Assembly (NCBI GenBank): GCA_947478315.1
Contig: CANJWF010000002.1
Coordinates: 1-23,288 of the forward strand
Length of the DNA stretch: 23,288 bases
From: Sphingobacteriaceae bacterium
GTDB lineage: Bacteria > Bacteroidota > Bacteroidia > Sphingobacteriales > Sphingobacteriaceae
Reading direction: 5' to 3'
Made by a program: the position numbers and the translations under genes. The first letter of the stretch is position 1. The number at the start of each line of letters is the position of its first letter. Shown one piece after another: positions 1 through 7,103 of the stretch. Under the pieces are notes generated by a model that ran no database searches, was not told the DNA's origin, and saw only the letters and a program-made list of their open reading frames with translations.

Positions 1-202
1 AGAAATTTTCGAGTTGGGGGTGTTGTGCATAACTATTGAGTTCTCCTAATTTGATGTAAACGCGTTCTAAAAGTGTATGAATGATGGGGTCTGTAATAAT
101 CCATTGATGGTGAATGTTGTTCGGAATAAAATATTTGGTATGAGCAATTGTTTCAGTTTCTCCTGAAATGAACTTTTCTAAAAAAATATTTTCTTTCGAC
201 AT
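1..202 (-). CDS. Fic-family protein, N-terminal fragment (runs off the left edge)
   Basis: Reading leftwards from the ATG at 200-202 gives 67 uninterrupted codons to the window edge, starting MSKENIFLEKFISGE and continuing through IPNNIHHQWIITDP and LLERVYIKLGELNSYAQ. This resembles the N-terminal helical domain of Bacteroidota Fic proteins (Fic_N), where a proline-rich entry is followed by an L-x-K/R-A-x-x-x-LGELN helix. The catalytic Fic motif (HPFxxGNGR) would lie outside the window, so AMP-transferase activity cannot be judged. Such proteins usually modify target proteins by AMPylation and often act as regulators or toxin-like proteins. A Bacteroidota -7 box lies 28 bp upstream. The family call rests on sequence memory of a short fragment. 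Confidence 0.6.
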   Translation of the reverse strand, partial: MSKENIFLEKFISGETETIAHTKYFIPNNIHHQWIITDPIIHTLLERVYIKLGELNSYAQHPQLENF

Positions 203-230
203 AATTCTTTTTTAAGTAACCTTTATGATT

Positions 231-262
231 CAAAGGTAAACAAAAAGATGATTAATGTTCAA
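231..262 (-). promoter_or_regulatory. Putative promoter of the Fic-family gene
   Basis: On the minus strand TACCTTTG (plus-strand 231-238) fits the Bacteroidota -7 consensus TAnnTTTG. A TTG lies at 260-262, about 21 bp further upstream, close to the expected -33 spacing. The box is 28 bp before the Fic start codon, giving a leader of roughly 20 nt. It is a motif match only. Confidence 0.45.
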
Positions 263-378
263 CTATTGAGTGAAATAGGATATTGTAATAGGATGTGTAA
301 ATAGTTTTTCTTCATGATTGTGAGACAGTTATTACGAATGTTTGTTGGGTATACGTGTAGTTTGGATATTTTGGTATT

Positions 379-646
379 GGGTCGTGTATCCAAATGTATG
401 ATGAATAGAACAAATATAACTTATTGCCTCATGGCTATCAACCAACGTACCTTATCTCTTACTTTCTTTTTCCGCAAAAGAAAGTAAGCAAAGAAAACTC
501 GTCGCTGATTTTTTTGCTATTTTTTTGTTGGGGCTTAGGCTACCCTATATTGCCCGCAAAAAATAAGGCGACAGGTTAAGTTTAACGTTAATGGAGTTCT
601 TTTGTATAGTCGAAATACATTCATCATACATTTGGATACACTACCT
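379..646. mobile_element. MITE-like non-coding element with terminal inverted repeats
   Basis: The element ends are inverted repeats: 384-406 is the exact reverse complement of 619-641 (23 bp). The match extends outward by 5 bp with 2 mismatches, giving 28-bp terminal repeats at 379-406 and 619-646. The hexamer GGTATT sits directly outside both ends (373-378 and 647-652) and looks like a target-site duplication. The 268-bp interior has no convincing ORF, but it contains a perfect 13-bp-arm hairpin (458-470 / 476-488, loop TCCGC) built on CTTACTTTCTTTT, a motif I associate with dispersed intergenic repeats in Bacteroidota. The right flanking repeat abuts the rsmI stop codon. It is most likely a non-autonomous transposable element. 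Copy number cannot be judged from one window. Confidence 0.6.
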
Positions 647-652
647 GGTATT

Positions 653-1342
653 TTATATTCCTGCGAGGCAAACAACAAATTCTCCTTTAACGCCTTGGTT
701 GTTGAAATATTGTTTTAATTCTAATAGGTTGCCTCTGATGGTTTCTTCGTAAATTTTAGAAATTTCTCGGGTAATGCTTGCCTGTCGTTCGCTTCCGCAA
801 TGGAGAATGAGTTCGTCAATTGTTTTTAATAAACGATGGGGAGATTCATAAAAAACGATGGTTCGTGTTTCTTTGGCTAATTCTTTTAAACGTGTTTGCC
901 GACCTTTTTTGAGGGGCAAAAATCCCTCGAAAGTAAATCTATCAACAGGTAATCCGGCACAAACTAAGGCAGGTACAAAAGCGGTAGCTCCTGGTAAACA
1001 GGTTACTTTTAGGTTATATTTGATAACTTCTCTTACTAAATAAAATCCTGGATCTGAAATAGCAGGTGTACCTGCATCTGATATTAAAGCAATGTTTTTA
1101 CCTTCTTTTAAAAATTTAATAATTTCTTTGGTGGCTTGGTGTTCGTTATGTTGGTGGTGTGAGAATACTTTTTTCTCTATGCCAAAATGTTTAAGTAATG
1201 GTATACTATTACGAGTGTCTTCGGCTAAAATGAAATCTACTTTTTTGAGGATATTCACAGCTCTAATGGTCATATCTTCTAAATTGCCTATTGGTGTTGG
1301 CACTAAAAAGAGTTCACCGCTATCTGTTTCTTTTTTTTCCAT
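653..1342 (-). CDS. rsmI: 16S rRNA (cytidine1402-2'-O)-methyltransferase RsmI
   Basis: This 229-residue protein transfers a methyl group from S-adenosylmethionine to the ribose 2'-OH of C1402 in the 16S rRNA decoding centre. It has the tetrapyrrole-methylase fold signatures of RsmI: LFLVPTPIGNLEDMTIRA at residues 11-28, ILAEDTRNS at about 38-46, and ISDAGTPAISDPG at about 87-99, followed by YESPHR and REISKIYEE. Length is normal to slightly short, ending soon after GEFVVCLAG. The start chosen is the ATG at 1340-1342, divergent from serS with 62 bp between. On the minus strand TACTTTG in that gap is a one-base-short variant of the -7 box. Its stop codon directly abuts the direct repeat flanking the MITE-like element, so that insertion replaced or separated its original 3' region. 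Confidence 0.95.
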   Translation of the reverse strand: MEKKETDSGELFLVPTPIGNLEDMTIRAVNILKKVDFILAEDTRNSIPLLKHFGIEKKVFSHHQHNEHQATKEIIKFLKEGKNIALISDAGTPAISDPGFYLVREVIKYNLKVTCLPGATAFVPALVCAGLPVDRFTFEGFLPLKKGRQTRLKELAKETRTIVFYESPHRLLKTIDELILHCGSERQASITREISKIYEETIRGNLLELKQYFNNQGVKGEFVVCLAGI

Positions 1343-1377
1343 GATTATAAAAATTATAACAAAGTAATTGCTAAATC

Positions 1378-1385
1378 TATCTTTG
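1378..1385 (+). promoter_or_regulatory. Putative -7 element of serS
   Basis: TATCTTTG matches the Bacteroidota consensus TAnnTTTG and lies 19 bp before the serS ATG. Transcription would then start only about 10-13 nt upstream of the start codon, a very short leader. The surrounding 14 bases AAATCTATCTTTGT are identical to the box before rimP (minus strand, 23142-23155). No clear -33 TTG is seen at the expected distance. Confidence 0.5.
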
Positions 1386-1404
1386 TAAAAAAATTAAAAA
1401 AATT

Positions 1405-2679
1405 ATGTTGCAAGTTAGTTACATCCGCGAAAATAGAGATGAGGTTTTACAACGACTTTCTGTAAAAAATTTTAAACTCTTACATCTTATTGATGAGGTA
1501 CTTTTATTGGATGATAAGCGCCGTCAAACTCAAAATCAGTTAGATAATCTTTCGGCAGAAGCGAATGCTATTGCCAAAGAAATAGGTGAATTGATGAAAA
1601 AAGGTGATAAAGAACAAGCTGATATTTTAAAAAATAAAACACAAGAGTCTAAAGAGACGATTAAAGTGTTCTTAGATGCTTTGAATACGGTTGAACAAGA
1701 GCTCTACAATAGTTTAGTATTGATTCCTAATTTGCCTCATTCGTCTGTTCCTAAAGGTATTATGGCTGAAGATAATGAAACAGTTTTGGAGTTAGGAAAT
1801 AAACCCATTTTACTTGAAGGTGCATTGCCTCATTGGGAATTGGCTACTCGTTATGATTTGATTGATTTTGAGTTGGGGGTAAAAATAGCTGGGGCTGGTT
1901 TTCCCGTTTACAAAGGTAAGGGTGCTAAATTGCAACGTGCGCTCATTAATTTCTTTTTGGATGAAGCTGAAAAAGCGGGTTATAGGGAGATGCAACCACC
2001 TGTGGTAGTTAATGAGGCATCTGGTTTTGGAACAGGACAATTACCTGATAAGGAAGGGCAAATGTACCATATAGGCGTAGATGGGTTATACTTAATTCCT
2101 ACGGCAGAAGTGCCTGTTACGAATCTTTATCGTGATATTATTTTAAAGGAACAGGAATTACCTATTAAAAATACGGCTTATACACCTTGTTTTAGGCGTG
2201 AGGCGGGTTCTTATGGTGCACACGTGCGGGGTTTGAATCGCTTGCATCAGTTTGATAAGGTAGAAATTGTGCAGATTGTTCATCCTGAACAGTCTTATAC
2301 GGTATTGGAGGCTATGAGTGTTTATGTGCAGTCGTTACTCCAAAAGTTGGAATTGCCGTATCGTGTGTTAAGACTGTGTGGTGGGGATATGAGTTTTGCT
2401 TCGGCTCTTACTTATGATATGGAGGTATGGAGTGCTGCACAAGCAAGATGGTTAGAGGTAAGTTCTGTTTCTAATTTTGAAACTTTTCAAAGTAATCGTC
2501 TTAAACTACGTTTTAAAGATAGTTTAGATGGTAAAAATAAATTAGCGCATACACTTAATGGAAGTGCATTGGCTTTGCCTCGTATTGTTGCTGCTTTGTT
2601 GGAAAATAATCAAACAGAAAAAGGGATACGGATACCCGATGCTTTGGTTCCTTATACGCGCTTTGAGTGGATTGATTAG
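1405..2679 (+). CDS. serS: Serine--tRNA ligase
   Basis: Cytoplasmic class II aminoacyl-tRNA synthetase that charges tRNA-Ser (and tRNA-Sec where present) with serine. The 424-residue length is typical. Residues 1-105 form the N-terminal tRNA-binding coiled-coil arm (MLQVSYIRENRDEVL at the start, heptad-rich Lys/Glu sequence to about 100). The catalytic core carries TAEVPVTN (233-240), motif 2 FRREAGSYG followed by RGLNRLHQF (about 263-283) and motif 3 NGSALALPRIVAALLE (385-400). The start is the ATG at 1405, preceded by an A-rich leader without a Shine-Dalgarno sequence, as expected for Bacteroidota. It is a single-gene unit, divergent from rsmI and convergent with a lipoprotein gene whose stop is 10 bp away. 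No truncation or missing motif is seen. Confidence 0.97.
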   Translation: MLQVSYIRENRDEVLQRLSVKNFKLLHLIDEVLLLDDKRRQTQNQLDNLSAEANAIAKEIGELMKKGDKEQADILKNKTQESKETIKVFLDALNTVEQELYNSLVLIPNLPHSSVPKGIMAEDNETVLELGNKPILLEGALPHWELATRYDLIDFELGVKIAGAGFPVYKGKGAKLQRALINFFLDEAEKAGYREMQPPVVVNEASGFGTGQLPDKEGQMYHIGVDGLYLIPTAEVPVTNLYRDIILKEQELPIKNTAYTPCFRREAGSYGAHVRGLNRLHQFDKVEIVQIVHPEQSYTVLEAMSVYVQSLLQKLELPYRVLRLCGGDMSFASALTYDMEVWSAAQARWLEVSSVSNFETFQSNRLKLRFKDSLDGKNKLAHTLNGSALALPRIVAALLENNQTEKGIRIPDALVPYTRFEWID

Positions 2680-2689
2680 TTATATTTTA

Positions 2690-3187
2690 TTAATGTATAG
2701 CAACCATACTGCGTTGCTTTATGAGTATTCCTCCTATGTGGCTATATAAGTTTTGAAATTTGATAGGTCCTGAATAAGGTTTTTGTAATACCCAAGCTCC
2801 CTCGTATATGCCAATATGGTAGCATCCTGATATTTTTTGTTTAAAGTTAGGTTGGGCAAATACACCATTGAATAGTAGGGTGTCATTTTTGAGTAGGTAG
2901 GTTCCTTTTGCGTATTCTGAAAAATGGGTTTTGCTACAAGTGTCGGGGAAATAATTGGCTTTGTTGTAGGTATCCATCTCTAGATAAAAAGAATCTTTTC
3001 TGAAAGTGACTTGATGTGTGGTGTAGCTAAGGGATTGGTTCCGAAATGGGATAGAATCTTGTATCCAAGTGCCTTGTAGGAATGTAATAGTTGCTCCTGA
3101 TTGATGGCTACGCCATTGGCAAGCACTCAGAAGGCTAATGGATAGGCTTGAGAGGATGATAATTAATCGATTGTAGGGTTGTGTCAT
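2690..3187 (-). CDS. Small lipoprotein of unknown function
   Basis: This 165-residue protein begins with a short basic region, a hydrophobic stretch and a lipobox LLSAC with the acylated Cys at position 23, so it should be a lipid-anchored envelope protein. The mature part resembles a family of small Bacteroidota lipoproteins with a lipocalin-like pattern: GTWIQDSIPF near the start, then DSFYLEMDTY, EYAKGTYLLKNDTLLFNG and QKISGCYHIGIYEG, which read as successive beta strands. Some homologues carry the label fumarate hydratase in databases; nothing here supports that enzyme activity. It starts 8 bp after the uvrC stop codon and is probably cotranscribed with rmuC and uvrC, although no functional link is evident. 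Function is unknown. Confidence 0.8.
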   Translation of the reverse strand: MTQPYNRLIIILSSLSISLLSACQWRSHQSGATITFLQGTWIQDSIPFRNQSLSYTTHQVTFRKDSFYLEMDTYNKANYFPDTCSKTHFSEYAKGTYLLKNDTLLFNGVFAQPNFKQKISGCYHIGIYEGAWVLQKPYSGPIKFQNLYSHIGGILIKQRSMVAIH

Positions 3188-3195
3188 AATGTGAA

Positions 3196-5019
3196 CTACT
3201 TATTTGATAGGGGGTTGTTTTTTTGATTAAAGTATTGATAGGTGATTTGGGCTTTGTGTGTTTGGATAATTGTGTTGAGTTCGGCTAAACTTGCTTCTTG
3301 TATTTTTTTTATTGATTTGAAGTGGGTTAACAGCTTGTTAGCGGTATTTTTTCCGATTCCTTTAATATTTTCTAATTCGGTTACTAGGGTGCTTTTGTCT
3401 CTTTTTTTCCGATGGGCTGTTATGCCAAATCTGTGCGCTTCGTCGCGAAGTTGTTGAATAATTTTTAGTGTTTCCGATTTTTTGTCTAAATAAAGTGGGT
3501 AAGGGTCGTTGGGATAAAATAGTTCTTCTAATCGTTTGGCAATGCCAATGATCCTTACTTGGTGTTCGATACCTAATTTTTTTAAACTTTTAATGGCAGA
3601 TGATAACTGCCCTTTTCCTCCGTCTATAACAATTAATTGAGGTAGGGGTTGATTTTCTTCTAATATGCGTTTGTAGCGACGGTAAACGGCTTCTTCCATG
3701 GTGGCAAAATCGTTAGGTCCTTCAACGGTTTTGACATTAAAAAATCGGTAGTCTTTTTTTGAAGGTTTTCCATTCTTAAATACGACAATGGCTGAAATGG
3801 GATATTGTCCTTGAAAATTGGAATTGTCGAAACATTCGATGTGTTTGGGTAGTTGGTTGAGGCGCAGGTCTTGTTGCATTTGAAGGAGTAACCTTTCGAT
3901 TCGTATATGTGGGTTTAGTTTTTCGTATTGTTCTAACCTTTCTTTTTTAAAGTAGAGTACATTTTTTTTAGATAATTCGAGTAGTTTCTTTTTGTCGCCT
4001 AAGGTAGGTACAGTGAATTTGATGCCTTCGATTTCTGCTATTGGAAAGGGTACGATAATTTCGTGTGCAAGACCGTTAAAACGATTACTAAATTCAGATA
4101 TGGCTATGGTTAATAGTTCTTCATCGGTTTCATCTAAGCGTTTTTTAATTTCTATGGTTTGGGTTTGCACTACAGTTCCGTTCATTATTTTTAGGTAGTT
4201 AACAAAGGCGTGTTGGGTATCTGCGCTAATATTGAAAACGTCTATATTATGAATGGTATTGCTAACTACGGTGGATTTGCTTTGATAGTTACTTAATAGG
4301 TCTAATTTATTTTTTATTTTTTGTGCTTGTTCGAATTGTAGATTTTGTGCGGCAATTTCCATTTCGGTTTTAAGGGTGTTTAGTACTGGATTAATTTTTC
4401 CGTTTAGTATTTCTTTGATTTTTTCAATATTGTAATTGTAATCTGTTTGTGTTTGTAGGTTTTGGCAAGGTCCTTTGCAATTTCCGATTTGGTATTCTAG
4501 GCATACTTTGTATTTTCCGTTTTGTATGTTTTTATCGGATAGGTTTAGATTGCAGTTCCGTAGTGGGAATAATTGTTTGATGAGGTCTAAAACGGTGTGC
4601 ATCATGGTTACGGAACCGTAGGGTCCAATATATTTGGAGCCATCTTTAATTATTTTTCGTGTCCAAAATAGTCTGGGGTATGGCTCGTTTTTGATGACTA
4701 TCCAAGGGAATGTTTTATCGTCTTTGAGGAGTACGTTGTAGCGTGGTTGGTGTTTTTTGATAAGATTGTTTTCGAGTAACCAAGCATCGATTTCACTGTC
4801 AACAATGGTGAAGCTAATTTTTTTAATCTTAGTTACTAATACGCGGGTTTTTGTGTTGAGTTCAGCGTGGTCTCTATTGAAATAGGAGCTTACTCTTTTT
4901 TTGAGATTTTTGGCTTTCCCGATGTAAATAATTTTGTCGTTTTCGTCGTAAAATTGATATACCCCAGGGTTATGGGGTAATTTTTTTAGTGTGTCTTGTA
5001 TTGAGAAATGGTTATGCAT
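3196..5019 (-). CDS. uvrC: UvrABC system protein C (excinuclease subunit)
   Basis: UvrC makes both incisions around bulky lesions in nucleotide excision repair, acting with UvrA and UvrB. Domains in order: GIY-YIG nuclease for the 3' cut (residues about 18-95, with PGVYQFY and IYIGKAKNLKKR); a cysteine cluster C156, C173, C181, C185 matching the reported iron-sulfur ligands of UvrC; a UVR helix pair for UvrB contact (about 212-246); the RNase H-like nuclease for the 5' cut (about 380-540, with CFDNSN, IDGGKGQL and RDEAHRFGITAHR); and a C-terminal helix-hairpin-helix region (about 551-585, IKGIGKNTANKLL). The 607-residue length is typical. It starts 3 bp after the rmuC stop codon, so the two genes are an evident operon. 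Confidence 0.97.
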   Translation of the reverse strand: MHNHFSIQDTLKKLPHNPGVYQFYDENDKIIYIGKAKNLKKRVSSYFNRDHAELNTKTRVLVTKIKKISFTIVDSEIDAWLLENNLIKKHQPRYNVLLKDDKTFPWIVIKNEPYPRLFWTRKIIKDGSKYIGPYGSVTMMHTVLDLIKQLFPLRNCNLNLSDKNIQNGKYKVCLEYQIGNCKGPCQNLQTQTDYNYNIEKIKEILNGKINPVLNTLKTEMEIAAQNLQFEQAQKIKNKLDLLSNYQSKSTVVSNTIHNIDVFNISADTQHAFVNYLKIMNGTVVQTQTIEIKKRLDETDEELLTIAISEFSNRFNGLAHEIIVPFPIAEIEGIKFTVPTLGDKKKLLELSKKNVLYFKKERLEQYEKLNPHIRIERLLLQMQQDLRLNQLPKHIECFDNSNFQGQYPISAIVVFKNGKPSKKDYRFFNVKTVEGPNDFATMEEAVYRRYKRILEENQPLPQLIVIDGGKGQLSSAIKSLKKLGIEHQVRIIGIAKRLEELFYPNDPYPLYLDKKSETLKIIQQLRDEAHRFGITAHRKKRDKSTLVTELENIKGIGKNTANKLLTHFKSIKKIQEASLAELNTIIQTHKAQITYQYFNQKNNPLSNK

Positions 5020-5022
5020 GGA

Positions 5023-6426
5023 TTATTGAGACAATAATGGGTTATTGTTAATGGTATCGGCATCTTCTACATATTTGTTGTCGATTTGTTTTCTGGTTTT
5101 AGCACCTAATTCTTTTAATTTTTCAGTACTTACTACTAAATTGCCTCTTCCGGTGGTTAATTTTTTCATGGCATTGCCGTAATGTTCTTGTGCCTTGTCT
5201 AAGCTGTTACCTACTTTATCTAAATCTTCTACAAAGTTTGCGAACTTCTCGTATAATGTTCCTGCTTGTTCGGCAATTTTTAGTGCATTTTTGGTTTGTT
5301 TATCTTGTCGCCAAATGGATTCTACCGTTTTTAATGTTGCTAATAGTGTGGTTGGTGTGACGATTACAATTTTTTTGCTCCATGCGTAGTCGAACAGTTC
5401 GTTTTCGTAACGCAATGCAATTGAAAACGAGGATTCTATGGGCATAAATAATAGTACGAAATCGGGAGAATCTAATTTTGAACCGTCTTTTCTTCGCAAG
5501 TCTTCGTATGATTTACTTGCTAATTCTTTGACGTGATTTTTGATGGATTCGATATGTTGTTTGAGGTAAACTTCTTTTTGTTCATCGTTGTCTTCGTTTA
5601 CTAATTTTTCATAGGCTGTGAGTGATACTTTAGAGTCAATAACAATGTCTTTGCTGTCGGGTAGGTGAATGACCACGTCGGGTTTGAATCTTTTGCCATC
5701 GTCGTTGGTAAGTTGTAATTCTTTCCCTTGTGTGGTATAGTTTTCTCCGTTTACCAATCCGGATGATTCTAATACTCGTTCTAATATCAATTCGCCCCAA
5801 TTGCCTTGTTTTTTGGTGTCCCCTTTTAGTGCTTTGGTTAGGTTATGGGCTTCTTGGCTGATTTTTTGATTCATGTCAAAAAGTTGCTGAATACTCCCTT
5901 TTAGTACGTTTCTTTCTTCTGCTTCTGCTCGATAGGTTTTATCTACTTTTTCTTCAAAGTCTTTTATTTTTTCTTTAAGTGGATTGAGTATGCCATCGAG
6001 GTTCAGACGGTTTTGTTCTGTAAACTTGGCGGTTTTTTCGTCTAAGAGTTTATTGGATACGTTTTCAAATTCTATTTTGGCTTTTTGATAAAAATTTTCT
6101 AGGTCTGCAATTTTTTCTCGTTGTGCTTTAAAATAGGCTCTTGAACTTTCTAGTTGTTGGTTGGCTTGTGCTGTTTTCTCTCTTTCTTCGGCAAGTTGTT
6201 TTTGAAGATTGTTTTTCTCATCTTGGAAGTTTTTAAAAGTATAGTTTTTCTCTTGTTCGAGTAATTCAATTTTACCCAATGCTTGCCCTAATTGATATTT
6301 GAATTGTTCACGTTCTTTGTTGTTATCCTGTTCTGTTAATAAATTTTTAGGGTTATTTTTTTTAAAAAAAATAAAAATGCTTAGCGTTAGTATAACGACT
6401 GATATGAGCAAAACAATGGTTTCCAT
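5023..6426 (-). CDS. rmuC: DNA recombination protein RmuC homologue
   Basis: The 467-residue protein starts with a single membrane segment (METIVLLISVVILTLSIFIF, residues 1-20), followed by a long Glu/Lys/Gln-rich coiled coil (about 35-150). The conserved RmuC domain follows (about 180-410), with KGDTKKQGNWGELILERVLE, FKPDVVIHLPDSKDIVIDSKVSL, and PDFVLLFMPIESSFS. The restriction-endonuclease-like D...D-x-K pattern (PDVV, IDSK) is present, as expected for this family. In E. coli RmuC limits recombination at inverted repeats; the biochemical activity is poorly defined. It is the first gene of a tight rmuC-uvrC-lipoprotein cluster, placing it with DNA repair. A -7 box TATTTTTG lies 16 bp upstream on the minus strand. 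Confidence 0.93.
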   Translation of the reverse strand: METIVLLISVVILTLSIFIFFKKNNPKNLLTEQDNNKEREQFKYQLGQALGKIELLEQEKNYTFKNFQDEKNNLQKQLAEEREKTAQANQQLESSRAYFKAQREKIADLENFYQKAKIEFENVSNKLLDEKTAKFTEQNRLNLDGILNPLKEKIKDFEEKVDKTYRAEAEERNVLKGSIQQLFDMNQKISQEAHNLTKALKGDTKKQGNWGELILERVLESSGLVNGENYTTQGKELQLTNDDGKRFKPDVVIHLPDSKDIVIDSKVSLTAYEKLVNEDNDEQKEVYLKQHIESIKNHVKELASKSYEDLRRKDGSKLDSPDFVLLFMPIESSFSIALRYENELFDYAWSKKIVIVTPTTLLATLKTVESIWRQDKQTKNALKIAEQAGTLYEKFANFVEDLDKVGNSLDKAQEHYGNAMKKLTTGRGNLVVSTEKLKELGAKTRKQIDNKYVEDADTINNNPLLSQ

Positions 6427-6442
6427 TAGGTGAAATTTTGTT

Positions 6443-6450
6443 CAAAAATA
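6443..6450 (-). promoter_or_regulatory. Putative -7 element of the rmuC-uvrC-lipoprotein operon
   Basis: The minus strand reads TATTTTTG here, matching TAnnTTTG, 16 bp before the rmuC start. No good -33 TTG is seen at about 20 bp upstream. The leader would be under 10-12 nt. It is a motif match only, in an 81-bp divergent gap shared with rnhB. Confidence 0.35.
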
Positions 6451-6507
6451 CTAATTTGAAGGTTGTTTGGGGGGACTTTTATATGAACTTAAAATATATA
6501 AACAACG

Positions 6508-7086
6508 ATGTTGCCTGTTTTTTATCAAGAAATATTAGTAGAAGCTGGTTGCGATGAAGCTGGTAGAGGTTGTTTGGCTGGTCCTGTGGTTGCTGCTGCA
6601 GTTATTTTACCAAAGAATTATGTGAATGGTGGATTAAATGATTCTAAACAGTTGACAGAAAAGAAACGTTTTTTATTACGAGAAGAAATAGAACGGGATG
6701 CGATTGCTTTTGGAGTGGGACTGGTAAGTAATGAAGAAATTGATTGCATTAATATTTTAAATGCGTCTTTTTTAGCGATGCATAGGGCTATTGAAAAACT
6801 TGTTGTGATTCCCGAATTGTTATTGATAGATGGTAATCGTTTTGAGGCGTATCCAAATATTCCGCATTGTTGTATAGTAAAAGGTGACCAAAAGTATATG
6901 TCTATAGCTGCTGCGTCTATTTTGGCAAAAACTTATCGGGATGATTTGATGGATGTCTTGGCAATTGATTTTCCTCTATATGATTGGCAAAAAAATAAGG
7001 GTTACCCGACTTTAAAGCATAGAAAAGCTGTTTTGGAACATGGTTTTACTCCTTTACATAGACGTTCGTTTTCTGTGAAAGCCTAA
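6508..7086 (+). CDS. rnhB: Ribonuclease HII
   Basis: Endonuclease that cleaves the RNA strand of RNA/DNA hybrids and initiates removal of single ribonucleotides from DNA. The 192-residue protein has all family signatures: EAGCDEAGRGCLAGPVVAAA at residues 12-31 with the catalytic Asp16-Glu17 pair and the GRG motif, NDSKQLTEKKR (44-54), LLIDGN with Asp108, and AAASILAKTYRDDLM with the fourth acidic ligand at about 145-146. It ends with HGFTPLHRRSF, typical of the family. The start ATG at 6508 follows an A-rich leader. The gene is divergent from rmuC and overlaps the tail of the HD-domain gene by 4 bp, with a terminator hairpin over the junction. Confidence 0.96.
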   Translation: MLPVFYQEILVEAGCDEAGRGCLAGPVVAAAVILPKNYVNGGLNDSKQLTEKKRFLLREEIERDAIAFGVGLVSNEEIDCINILNASFLAMHRAIEKLVVIPELLLIDGNRFEAYPNIPHCCIVKGDQKYMSIAAASILAKTYRDDLMDVLAIDFPLYDWQKNKGYPTLKHRKAVLEHGFTPLHRRSFSVKA

Positions 7087-7103
7087 TTTTTAATTAGGCT
7101 TTT
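7078..7103. terminator. Bidirectional terminator over two convergent stop codons
   Basis: AAAGCCTAATT (7078-7088) and AATTAGGCTTT (7092-7102) form an 11-bp perfect stem with a TTT loop. The stem ends in A-runs on the left and T-runs on the right, so it can act as an intrinsic terminator in either direction. It covers the last codons and stops of both rnhB (plus) and the HD-domain gene (minus), whose coding regions overlap by 4 bp here. Confidence 0.7.

Noticed and set aside
2699..2718. AGCAAC...GTTGCT hairpin just after serS as a terminator
   Set aside because: The stem is only 6 bp with an 8-nt loop and the following T-run is short; it lies inside the coding end of the convergent lipoprotein gene, so it is too weak to call.
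2690..3187. Fumarate hydratase, a label seen on similar small Bacteroidota lipoproteins
   Set aside because: A 165-residue lipoprotein has none of the fumarase signature motifs, so the label is almost certainly a mis-transferred annotation.
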